Assembly: GCF_014851675.1 (NCBI RefSeq)
Contig: NZ_JACVAE010000001.1
Location: forward strand, 2,914,001 to 2,978,000
Source of the DNA: Rhizobium sp. ARZ01
Lineage (GTDB): Bacteria > Pseudomonadota > Alphaproteobacteria > Rhizobiales > Rhizobiaceae
Length of the DNA: 64,000 bases
Direction: 5' to 3'
Part shown: in pieces, positions 17,960 to 26,464 of the stretch
Position numbering within the stretch: the first letter of the stretch is position 1
Layout of the letters: each line of letters opens with the position of its first letter
Program-made: the position numbers and the translations under genes
Notes under the pieces: generated by a model
Told to the model about the DNA's origin: nothing
The model's database searches: none
The model's input: only the letters and a program-made list of their open reading frames with translations

Positions 17960-20746
17960 TTACGCAAGGAGGAGATCTGTCGGGAGAAAATTGTTGTCGT
18001 GGAGCTGATCCGCGTGAAGGCCGAGCAGCGTAATCTGGTTCGCCCCACCGAGATTGGCAACCACATTCGCCCCCTGGTTTGTGGCCACTTGCTGGAATTT
18101 GCTGGCGCTATCGATGCCAAAATCACGCAGATCGAGGACGTCACCGGTTGCGGTACCGGGTCGGAAATTGACGATCGTGTCACTTCCGTCGCCGGCATGG
18201 AACACGAAAAGGTTGGCGTTTTTGCCCCCGACCAATGTGTCGTTGCCGCGACCGCCGACCAAGGTGGCGTCGCTCCCGAGCCCCCACAGATAGTCGGGGC
18301 CCACGGTGCCATTCAGCACATAGCCGCCGGCGCCAGTCGTCGGGGCACGGCCCACCGGCGTCGGGACAAAATAGGAATCCGTGAGGACGCCGGTCACGGC
18401 GGTCCCGTTGAAGCTGCTGACCTTGTAAAACTCAATCAGCATGCCCGCGTCGGTGATGGTTACAAGATTGGCGCCGACATTCGGTACGTCGCGGCCGGCC
18501 CCGCCGAGTCCCGTTGTGGTATAAGGAAGCCCGACCCCGTCGCCGTTGTCGTCCCGATTTTCACGGTAGAAGTTGTGCTCGTGGCCGGCAAATACGGCGT
18601 CCACGCCCCAGGACTCAAAGGGCCACCGCATGGTGCTGGTGCTGCCGCTCGGGTTAAAGGCCGTGTGATGGTAGTAGGCGACGTTGAAGCTCGCATCCGA
18701 CGCATCAAGGACGGAGTGCGCCCATTGCCCCTGGACTGACGTCGCGCTGCGGCCGTCCGGATCCTGCTTGTTGCTGTTGAGCGCGAAGAAATGCACCGGC
18801 CCGATTTGGAAATCATAGTACCGCTCGTTGTCGGGCAGCGTAAAATAGTTCAAGTAATTGGAAAGATTGCCGTCATTGTATTCGTGATTGCCGAGCGTCG
18901 GAAAGAAGCGGTTGATCGCGCTGCCGCTCCCGTATGAGCCTTGGTAGTTTCCGATGTAATCGTGGTATTGCTGGCCGATTGCATTGTCTATCAGCTGCGG
19001 CCCATAGACATTGTCTCCCACGGTCAAAACGAAATCGGCGTTCCAGCTGCGTATGAGGGCCGCGACCGCCTTTTCGCCATTAAGGCTGGTGTCGCCGAAG
19101 TCGCCGAGGACCGCGAAGCGGTACAGAACCTGCGGACCCGCCTGCGCAGGGACGGCGACAGTGTAGTCGTGGAAATCTTTGCTGCCGTCGGAGGAGGTGG
19201 CCGTCACATGGAGGTTGATCGACGGCTCGGACTGGGCATTGAGCGTGCCGGTGCCCGAACGCGTTATGACGCCATTGGCATCGATGGCGAAGCGTGAATC
19301 ATTGAGGCTATAGGTCACCGTCGAGCCGGCGTCGGGATCCCTGGCCGAAGCAGTGATCCCGACCTTGGTACCCGCTACAGCGTTCTGCGCAATCCGGTTG
19401 GTGGCCGCATCGGCATCGGCCGGCGTGTTGAAGGCGATCGGTTCCGGGCTGTTGAGGATGCCGAGGCTGTAGGTCTGGGTTGCGGTGCTGCGGTCGGTTG
19501 AGGTCGCCGTCACCGTCAGCGTGATCGCGGTCTGGGTCTCGAAGTCGAGCGTGCCGGTGCCCGAACGCGTGATGACGCCATTGGCGTCGATGGCAAAGCG
19601 CGCATCGTTGAGGCTGTAGGTAACCGTGTCGCCGGCATCGGGATCCCTGGCCGAGGCGGTGATGCCGACCGCCGTGCCTGCTGCGGCAAGTTCCGCGATC
19701 TGGTTGGTGGCCGCATTGGCATCGGCCGGCGTGTTGAAGCCGACCGGGGGACTGGCCGGCGGCACATGGTATTCGATGTGCAAGAGCGGCGCCGCAGTGG
19801 CACTGCCCTCAAAGGATCTCGCCGTGCGCGTGCCGGTACCGGTGACGAGGAAAGCCATATCGTTCAGTGCCGCCCAGCCGTCGCGGTCGACGATCTCCTG
19901 GATGATCGCCTTGAGGTCCGGCGTGCGCTCGGCAAGGCTTGCCTCGCCGCGCACCGTCCAGTCCGGCGGCGCCCAGGCGACGGAGGCGTCGGTGGCGAGA
20001 CGCGAGGACACATTGAACCTGGCGGTGGTAAAGGCGGCCGCATCGTTCGTGTCCTCGCCGCGGATCAGCAGCGAAACCGTCCCGGTCGTCACCTCGTCGA
20101 CCGTGAACTGGATATAGGCATTGGTGATGATGGCGCCCTTGGGAACGTCGATGCCGGTGAAGCGGATCCCAACCGTCTGGTTAGTGCCGTCATCGATCGT
20201 CAACTCAAGGTCGCTGCTGGTGGAAGACACCGAGCCCGAGGGCCGTTCCTCGACGTCATTTGCGCCCGACGCGACCCTCGTCTCGAAGACTGGGTCGGCG
20301 GCAAGCAGGCTGACAGCAGCGGCGCTCGAAATTGTCGTGGTGTTATCGGCCGGGCCTGGCATGCGATCCGGCGCGAGTGCGCTGAATGACGGGATCGCAC
20401 CCTCCTGTGGATTGCTTCCGTCCGGCTGCTGCTCTGGACCGGGAGCCGGCGCAGCGAGCACAGTATCAGCGGCTGGATCGTGATCGTTCTTGCCAGTTTC
20501 ATCGAAGGAGGGGTGACGGTGATCGGCAAGCGCAAGCCTGGCCAGGCTTTCACTCAGTTCGGCTGTCCCCGAGCTCTGCGGTACAGAATTGCCGGCTCCC
20601 GCCAGCTCCGGACCGGCGATCCCGTCCGGTCCCATGGAGGCGGTATCGAACAAGTAGCCGCCATTGATGTCAAAACCTAAAGCGAAGTCGATCGCGAGCA
20701 ACTTCGTGTCGCCTACGCTAAACGGAACACGGGACAAATTGATCAT
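17960..20746 (-). CDS. Secreted cadherin-like / metallophosphoesterase / RTX protein
   Basis: A 928-residue protein without a Sec signal peptide. Residues 1-155 are low-complexity and unique. Residues 160-327 form a beta-sandwich (IRFTGIDVPKGAIITNAYIQ) known from secreted phosphoesterases. Residues 335-530 are two cadherin-like repeats (DPDAGDTVTYSLND). Residues 541-790 are a calcineurin-like metallophosphoesterase with all metal motifs (LGDFGD, GDNVYG, GNHEYND, YYHH, GHEHNFYRE). Residues 815-928 hold degenerate RTX repeats (GGRGNDTLVGG) and a C-terminal domain typical of type I substrates. Export by the T1SS pair at 26465-30082 is inferred. A 1.02-kb part is duplicated in the next gene. The terminators at 17841 and 17881 lie downstream. 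Confidence 0.87.
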   Translation of the reverse strand: MINLSRVPFSVGDTKLLAIDFALGFDINGGYLFDTASMGPDGIAGPELAGAGNSVPQSSGTAELSESLARLALADHRHPSFDETGKNDHDPAADTVLAAPAPGPEQQPDGSNPQEGAIPSFSALAPDRMPGPADNTTTISSAAAVSLLAADPVFETRVASGANDVEERPSGSVSSTSSDLELTIDDGTNQTVGIRFTGIDVPKGAIITNAYIQFTVDEVTTGTVSLLIRGEDTNDAAAFTTARFNVSSRLATDASVAWAPPDWTVRGEASLAERTPDLKAIIQEIVDRDGWAALNDMAFLVTGTGTRTARSFEGSATAAPLLHIEYHVPPASPPVGFNTPADANAATNQIAELAAAGTAVGITASARDPDAGDTVTYSLNDARFAIDANGVITRSGTGTLDFETQTAITLTVTATSTDRSTATQTYSLGILNSPEPIAFNTPADADAATNRIAQNAVAGTKVGITASARDPDAGSTVTYSLNDSRFAIDANGVITRSGTGTLNAQSEPSINLHVTATSSDGSKDFHDYTVAVPAQAGPQVLYRFAVLGDFGDTSLNGEKAVAALIRSWNADFVLTVGDNVYGPQLIDNAIGQQYHDYIGNYQGSYGSGSAINRFFPTLGNHEYNDGNLSNYLNYFTLPDNERYYDFQIGPVHFFALNSNKQDPDGRSATSVQGQWAHSVLDASDASFNVAYYHHTAFNPSGSTSTMRWPFESWGVDAVFAGHEHNFYRENRDDNGDGVGLPYTTTGLGGAGRDVPNVGANLVTITDAGMLIEFYKVSSFNGTAVTGVLTDSYFVPTPVGRAPTTGAGGYVLNGTVGPDYLWGLGSDATLVGGRGNDTLVGGKNANLFVFHAGDGSDTIVNFRPGTATGDVLDLRDFGIDSASKFQQVATNQGANVVANLGGANQITLLGLHADQLHDNNFLPTDLLLA
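19161..20180 (-). repeat. 1,020-bp direct repeat, copy 1 (beta-sandwich and cadherin-like repeats)
   Basis: This segment of the metallophosphoesterase gene is nearly identical to 21891-22910. The offset is 2,730 bases at both ends, so there is no net insertion or deletion. Differences are scattered single bases. Confidence 0.9.
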
Positions 20747-21028
20747 GTCCGGCCTCCTCTACGACGGTTTCAGGTTGAACTTCTCGATGCACTGCACACG
20801 GCAAAGCCGCCGCTAACCCGTTTGGCGCGAGCGCTGTGTTACGCCCACCGCCGCAGGTAATACGCACAGGAGCAGACAATTTCCGGGGATCAGATTGTTC
20901 CGTTCGTCACCGCGCAGGTGAGACATGGTGGCTTCAGGAGCCACATGAACGGCTTGCAATCGTCCAAGCATTCTCCATCCGGTAGGCCACCCGACAGGCT
21001 GACGCGGCGGGCATCGTCTGACGAGCGA

Positions 21029-23647
21029 TCAGGACAGCAGCCAATGGTCGAGTTGGAACTCATATATCTTGCCGTCGTTCTCGTTCGGATTGGAGTCGTT
21101 ATCGACGCCTCGGTCGGCGATGTAGAGGCTCATCTGGTTCGCATCGTCGCTGCTCGGCGCCAGCGCCAATCCCGCCACTTTGCGTGCATTCGCCGCGGAG
21201 ATATCGAGCGTTCCCAGCGATTGCCCTGTCGTTGTCATCATCGCCACCTGGGTACGCGACTTGACGACATAGAGCAGATCGTGAACGGGGTCGTATTCGA
21301 CGCAGGGATCCCCGTTTGTCAGTGTACCGATCGGAAAACTCGTCACGACGTCATCGCCGCCGGTGGAGGCCACGCCGTCGAACCTGCCGTTCGCGCCCGG
21401 GTTGATCGTGTAGATCTTCGCTGCGCCGTCCGCGAGGTACAGGACGCCGCGTTTGGTGTCGTAAGCAAGCCCTTCCGGGTCCGAACTGCCGAATGCGGAT
21501 GTCTTGAACGAGGTCACGACGTCATCGGCCGTGTTGTAAAGTCCGTCTGTTCCGGGGTTAAGTTCGTAGACGCTTTTCGTGCCGGTATCATCAGAGAAAT
21601 AGAGGTGTCGATTGGTCGGATTGTAAGCAGCTCCACTTGGTTCGTCCGAAAACCCGGTCGTGGTGGTCGCTCTGACCAACGTACCGTTCAGGCTCATCTC
21701 GAAGAGATTCTTTCCCTTGAATATCGACATCTCGTCGACCTCGCCGTCGGAAACCAGCAGTGTTCCGAGGTGGGAAATATAGGTGAGCCCCGACGGGTCA
21801 GGGCTCTCCGGCGACCACTGGGACGTCAGTATCGTGTGCATCAGGGTCGCCGACGTGGGCGGACTGGGGGTGCCTGTGGCAACGTTGACGGCGTAGTCGT
21901 GGGTATCGCTGCTGCCGTCCGAGGAGGTTGCCGTCACATGGAGGGTGATTGATGGTTCGCTCTGGGCATTGAGCGTGCCGGTGCCGGAACGCGTGATGAC
22001 GCCATTGGCGTCGATGGCGAAGCGCGAATCGTTGAGGCTATAGGTCACGGTCGAGCCGGCGTCGGGATCCCTGGCCGAGGCGGTGATGCCGACCTTGGTA
22101 CCCGCGACAGCGTTCTGCGCGATCTGGTTGGTGGCCGCATCGGCGTCGGCCGGCGTGTTGAAGGCGACCGGTTCCGGACTGTTGAGGATGCCAAGGCTGT
22201 AGGTCTGGGTTGCGGTGCTACGGTCGGAGGAGGTCGCCGTCACCGTCAGCGTGATCGCGGTCTGGGTCTCGAAGTCGAGCGTGCCTGTGCCCGAACGCGT
22301 GATGACGCCATTGGCGTCGATGGCAAAGCGCGTGTCGTTGAGGCTGTAGGTCACCGTATCGCCGGCATCGGGATCCCGGGCCGAGGCGGTGATGCCGACC
22401 ACCGTGCCTGCTGCGGCCAGTTCCGCGATCTGGTTGGTGGCGGCATCGGCGTCAACCGGCGTGTTGAAGGCAACCGGGGCGCCGGCCGTCGGCACATGGT
22501 ATTCGATGTGCAAGAGCGGCGCCCCGGTGGCGCTGCCCTCGAAGGATTTCGCCGTGCGGGTGCCGGTACCGGTGACGAGGAAAGCCATATCGTTCAGTGC
22601 CGCCCAGCCGTCGCGGTCGACGATCTCCTGGATGATCGCCTTGAGGTCCGGTGTGCGCTCGGCAAGACTTGCCTCGCCGCGCACCGTCCAATCCGGCGGC
22701 GCCCAGGCGACGGATGCATCGGTGGCGAGGCGCGAGGACACATTGAACTTGGCGGTGGTAAAGGCTGCCGCATCGTTCGTGTCCTCGCCACGGATCAGGA
22801 GAGAAACCGTCCCGGTCGTCACCTCGTCGACCGTGAACTGGATATAGGCATTGGTGATGATAGCGCCCTTGGGAATGTCGATGCCGGTGAAGCGAAGCCC
22901 GACCGTCTGACGGCTTGTTCCGTCGAAGCCCAACTCCAAATCATTGACGTTGCTTGACATCGAGCCTGAGCCCCGCTCCTCGACGTCATCGCCGGCGCTC
23001 GCTACCCTTGCCTCGAAAATAGGGTCAGCGGCAAGCAAGGTGCTCGCAGCAGCAAGGCTCTGCACGCTCATCCCGGTGGGGCCTTCTTTTGCGCCGTCGT
23101 CGGTTGCCAATGCTGCCGGCTCCGGCGACGCGTCGGTCTGGCCCTGCGGCACCTGCTTCGTGCTTGCCGGAACCTGCGAACTGGTTTCGTCCGCAGTCTC
23201 TGCCGCCCTCACCGCTGCTTCCGGGGCCGCGGTGATGTCGCTGAAGGGGGGCGCCGCATGGCCGTTGTCCACGTGGCTCCATACGTTGCCGGCCGCTCTC
23301 AGAGAGTCGTGCACGGCGCCGACCTGCTGCAAACCGTTCACATCCGGTTCCAGTGCTGGAAGCATGTCTGTCAACAACGAATCCGGGCGCCGCCAGTGGT
23401 CTTCACGACCAGTTTCGTGAGCGACGCCATAGCCATCCCAAAGCTGGTGCCATGCGAAGCTCTGATGAGCGTTCCCGTACGAGGGTACCGTCAACGGCAG
23501 AACGCCATCGGCGCCGAGATGCATTGCGACAGATGAACCGGTGACACCAGTCACGGTCATCAGCCCACCATCGCCCAGTCGGTAGCTATTGATGCCGTAG
23601 TCGACCTCGAACGGTTTGATGCTAGAAAACCGGCCCAATCCAGTCAT
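21029..23647 (-). CDS. Cadherin-like / beta-propeller surface protein, paralogue of the preceding gene
   Basis: An 872-residue paralogue. Residues 1-225 are unique and low-complexity, with a different N terminus (MTGLGRFSSIKPF). The shared beta-sandwich and two cadherin-like repeats span about residues 246-585. Residues about 600-870 form a beta-propeller of NHL or SdiA-regulated type, with repeated LTYISHLGTLLVSD, AAYNPTNRHLYFSDD and LAYDTKRGVLYLADG blades. There is no phosphoesterase and no clear RTX nonapeptides. It also lacks a Sec signal, so secretion by the nearby T1SS through an uncleaved C-terminal signal is likely but unproven. A role in matrix or surface adhesion fits cadherin-like Rap/adhesin proteins of rhizobia. 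It lies upstream of the phosphoesterase gene with a 282-base gap. Confidence 0.82.
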   Translation of the reverse strand: MTGLGRFSSIKPFEVDYGINSYRLGDGGLMTVTGVTGSSVAMHLGADGVLPLTVPSYGNAHQSFAWHQLWDGYGVAHETGREDHWRRPDSLLTDMLPALEPDVNGLQQVGAVHDSLRAAGNVWSHVDNGHAAPPFSDITAAPEAAVRAAETADETSSQVPASTKQVPQGQTDASPEPAALATDDGAKEGPTGMSVQSLAAASTLLAADPIFEARVASAGDDVEERGSGSMSSNVNDLELGFDGTSRQTVGLRFTGIDIPKGAIITNAYIQFTVDEVTTGTVSLLIRGEDTNDAAAFTTAKFNVSSRLATDASVAWAPPDWTVRGEASLAERTPDLKAIIQEIVDRDGWAALNDMAFLVTGTGTRTAKSFEGSATGAPLLHIEYHVPTAGAPVAFNTPVDADAATNQIAELAAAGTVVGITASARDPDAGDTVTYSLNDTRFAIDANGVITRSGTGTLDFETQTAITLTVTATSSDRSTATQTYSLGILNSPEPVAFNTPADADAATNQIAQNAVAGTKVGITASARDPDAGSTVTYSLNDSRFAIDANGVITRSGTGTLNAQSEPSITLHVTATSSDGSSDTHDYAVNVATGTPSPPTSATLMHTILTSQWSPESPDPSGLTYISHLGTLLVSDGEVDEMSIFKGKNLFEMSLNGTLVRATTTTGFSDEPSGAAYNPTNRHLYFSDDTGTKSVYELNPGTDGLYNTADDVVTSFKTSAFGSSDPEGLAYDTKRGVLYLADGAAKIYTINPGANGRFDGVASTGGDDVVTSFPIGTLTNGDPCVEYDPVHDLLYVVKSRTQVAMMTTTGQSLGTLDISAANARKVAGLALAPSSDDANQMSLYIADRGVDNDSNPNENDGKIYEFQLDHWLLS
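21891..22910 (-). repeat. 1,020-bp direct repeat, copy 2
   Basis: Counterpart of 19161-20180 inside the beta-propeller gene. The repeat ends exactly where the shared protein domains end, which points to domain duplication or recent gene conversion. Confidence 0.9.
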
Positions 23648-23927
23648 GTCGTATCTCCTTTCCGCGCGCCTGTTTCACTCAGGTTTCAGGCCTGCGACCG
23701 CTTCGGCGGACGCAAGGTGATAGCGAGGGCCGATGGCATCGCCGCTGAACGTAGGCCGACTTGCCTATGATCGCTTTTTGGACGCCGCCGTCTTTTGCGG
23801 TGAAGGGAGGAGTTGGCCATCGTCGATACGACGGAATGGCCCTCCTCCGAGGGCCCTGAGGGCCGAATGCAACGTGTTGGCGGATCGCCCGCCCGGACCG
23901 GGCCACTCGGCCGGACCTCTTCCCCCT

Positions 23928-25421
23928 TTATCCCGGTCGGCCGCGCTGCAGCACCAATCCAGCAACTAGGCGAACCACGGACTGCCCGTCTCGTCCAAGA
24001 AACAGCGACGGCAGGAGCCAGCACAACACCAGTCCCGTGATGCCTGCAGCAATTGCCACATTGAGGAGGAAGATGAGCGGCGTCACCTCGGCTTGGCGCA
24101 GTTGGTCCGCCACGACCCAGGACGCCGCTCCGACCACGCCTGCAAGGGCCAACCCTGGGATGTGTGCAGCGACAAATTCGGACCATTGCATCCCGGTGAC
24201 ACGAAGGCTGAGATGCGCCATCAGGATGAAGTTGGCAGCGACGGCCGCGACGACACCGACCGCTACGCCTGATACGCCCCAGAGCTGCCCGATCACTGAA
24301 CCCAACACGACGGCGATCACGAAAATTGCCTGTCGCCAGGCCCGGGCGTAGACCACGCCGGTTGCACGCGACATGGAGTCGCTAAGCTTGTAGCTGGTGC
24401 GGAACAACATCCCAACCGCAAGAATCTGGAGAGGGGCGACAACCGCGTCCCATCCCGGCCCGAGCAGGACGAACACGAGTTCGGGCGCAGCGATCGCGAC
24501 GACAACGCTGCCCGGCAACACGACAAGCGCGCAAGTCGCAACCGCACTGCGGTAGGCACGGGCGAGTCGAGCGGGCTCCTGCTGCACGAGTGCCATGGTT
24601 GGAAAGAGAACGCGATCGAGGATCTGGCCGACAATGACTGCGGGTGTTGTCACAAGCTGAGAGGAAATCGAATACACGCCGAGCGCTTCCGCTCCAAGCC
24701 AGCGGCCCACAACGAGCCTGTCGGCCTGGGTGGCAAGGTAATTGCAGATCCGGGCCAGCGTGAACCCGCCACCGAAATAGAGCAGGTCGCCGATTGCGCG
24801 CCGTTCCAGCAAAAGTCGTTTCGGATGTGGCTGGCCGAGCAGCAACACGACCATGCGCAGGATATTCTGGGTTACCAGTGCCCCGACGAGCGCCCAGATG
24901 CCCCAACCGAGCAAGGCGAACACCGGGGCCGCGACAACGAATCCGACCGCAAACGCAACGGCATCAACGGCCGCCAGCCATTCGAAGCGAAGCGCGCGCT
25001 GGGCGACAGCCTGCGCCACCATTGCAACACCCTGGCAAAGGAAGACCACGCAGGTGCCACGCACCACGGGCGTCAGATCGGCAACGCGCAGCATGTTCGC
25101 AATAGCCGGCGCCCCAAACCAGACCAGCCCGGCAACTACGAAACTGAGGAGGAGTGCCAAGGTGAAGCCGACCCGAAGGTGGCGCTCATCGAGCGCAGGT
25201 AGCTGCACGATTGCAGGAGCAACACCAAGGTTCTCAAATATGGCCGAGAACTTGATGACGACCAGGGCCGCGGCGTAGAGGCCAAATTCATGGGGGGAGA
25301 GCAGCCGGGCGAGGACAAATAGCGCAACGACCTCCGCCACCGCGAGGGCCCCCATAGACAGGCCTGTCCAGAGCATGCCCACGACGCTGCGCTTAGCCAG
25401 TCCTTGCCTGATATTGCTCAC
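23928..25421 (-). CDS. Wzx-type polysaccharide flippase (lipopolysaccharide biosynthesis protein)
   Basis: A 497-residue polytopic membrane protein of the MOP/PST superfamily (WzxC-like), with twelve or so helices. It opens with a basic segment, then GLSMGALAVAEVVALFVLARLL and the conserved SPHEFGLYAAALV. It would flip the undecaprenyl-diphosphate-linked repeat unit to the periplasm, where the Wzy-like protein at 7813 and the Wzc-like protein at 37534 act. A GTG at 25421 preceded by AAGGAG with 8-base spacing is a better start than the upstream ATG at 25475, which has no ribosome site. It follows the sulfotransferase gene by about 108 bases. Confidence 0.85.
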   Translation of the reverse strand: MSNIRQGLAKRSVVGMLWTGLSMGALAVAEVVALFVLARLLSPHEFGLYAAALVVIKFSAIFENLGVAPAIVQLPALDERHLRVGFTLALLLSFVVAGLVWFGAPAIANMLRVADLTPVVRGTCVVFLCQGVAMVAQAVAQRALRFEWLAAVDAVAFAVGFVVAAPVFALLGWGIWALVGALVTQNILRMVVLLLGQPHPKRLLLERRAIGDLLYFGGGFTLARICNYLATQADRLVVGRWLGAEALGVYSISSQLVTTPAVIVGQILDRVLFPTMALVQQEPARLARAYRSAVATCALVVLPGSVVVAIAAPELVFVLLGPGWDAVVAPLQILAVGMLFRTSYKLSDSMSRATGVVYARAWRQAIFVIAVVLGSVIGQLWGVSGVAVGVVAAVAANFILMAHLSLRVTGMQWSEFVAAHIPGLALAGVVGAASWVVADQLRQAEVTPLIFLLNVAIAAGITGLVLCWLLPSLFLGRDGQSVVRLVAGLVLQRGRPG

Positions 25422-25529
25422 ACGCGCTCTCCTTATGCGACCGAACCGAACGCTTCGCTTTTGCAGCTTTCCCAAATCCCTGGTGGTCGGACGCTGAGTT
25501 CCACGATGCCAGCCACCGGGTGCGGCACG

Positions 25530-26408
25530 TCATCGAAGCATCGGAGGGACTTCGTAGCCGTAGTAGCCCATCTCCTCTTGGACCTCCGGTATGATTGCTT
25601 TCAGCTTTTCGCGATCGAGGCGGAGCCACTTTTCCTGACGGGTGGGATCGACCATTTCCTTGGCCGCACGAACGATATCGTCGCTGCAGGTCAGTCCGCA
25701 GTGATCGTAGATCTGTCGCAAGGTAGCCTCGGTATCCTCCATCAGATCCTCATAGCGACACGTCAGCACACGGCCAGTTCCGAGCTTGGCGAGGTCTTCG
25801 CGGGCCTTGCGATTGCCGCGCGCCCATTGCCGGGCGATCACAGCCAGCTTGTCGTTCACTTTCAGATCCAGATCGATTCCTTTGTATCTGGGCCCATAGA
25901 TCGGCGTATACTTCCCCCTAAGTATTTTCTTCACAATCATTTGCCTTACCAGGGATCCTACATAGTAATGTAGTTGCCAAACCGGGACAACGGAAAGAGT
26001 TCTTTTCAGGCCTTTAAAAGTTTTTGTTTTTTGCCACTTCAATTCCATCGAGCTTATAAAAGAGAAAGGATTTCTCGTTATAAAAAGAAACGTTGCCTCT
26101 GGAAAAATTTCCTGCACATAAGGCACGCGTAGGACATTCGATGGTGTGTTTTCCATGATCTGGCGGCCGCCGTTCTGCAGCTGAAACTTGAGGAAGCGGC
26201 GGCGAATGTAACGGGTGACCTTCTCCGTCGCATCGCTTTCTGCGAACTCATCGTGTTGCCGCCCCGGGTCTGCGCATAGCCACAGCGTCCTGGGTTCATA
26301 CCAAGTGACCACGTCCGGATGCAGGCCGATCAAATTCTGCGTAATGGTTGTCCCAGACCGGTAATTTCCGATCAAAAAAATCGGAGGCCTCAGCTTCATG
26401 GTGGTCAT
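25530..26408 (-). CDS. PAPS-dependent sulfotransferase
   Basis: A 292-residue cytoplasmic sulfotransferase. The 5'-phosphosulfate-binding loop is GNYRSGTT at 14-21 and the 3'-phosphate-binding segment is FITRNPFSFISS near 108-119, the classic sulfotransferase pair. It moves sulfate from PAPS to a hydroxyl group of an acceptor, here most likely a sugar in the repeat unit. The substrate cannot be read from sequence. The PAPS source is the sulfurylase/APS-kinase pair at 11144-13923. The ATG at 26408 starts the protein. Its local base composition (25850-26110) is somewhat richer in A/T than the neighbours, a possible sign of acquisition. Similarity to Stf0/NodH-type enzymes is limited to the two PAPS motifs. 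Confidence 0.85.
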   Translation of the reverse strand: MTTMKLRPPIFLIGNYRSGTTITQNLIGLHPDVVTWYEPRTLWLCADPGRQHDEFAESDATEKVTRYIRRRFLKFQLQNGGRQIMENTPSNVLRVPYVQEIFPEATFLFITRNPFSFISSMELKWQKTKTFKGLKRTLSVVPVWQLHYYVGSLVRQMIVKKILRGKYTPIYGPRYKGIDLDLKVNDKLAVIARQWARGNRKAREDLAKLGTGRVLTCRYEDLMEDTEATLRQIYDHCGLTCSDDIVRAAKEMVDPTRQEKWLRLDREKLKAIIPEVQEEMGYYGYEVPPMLR

Positions 26409-26464
26409 TGCATCCTCCGATTACTGAACAGGCCGGGAGCCAGCTAGCAGTCACAATGCGGCAC

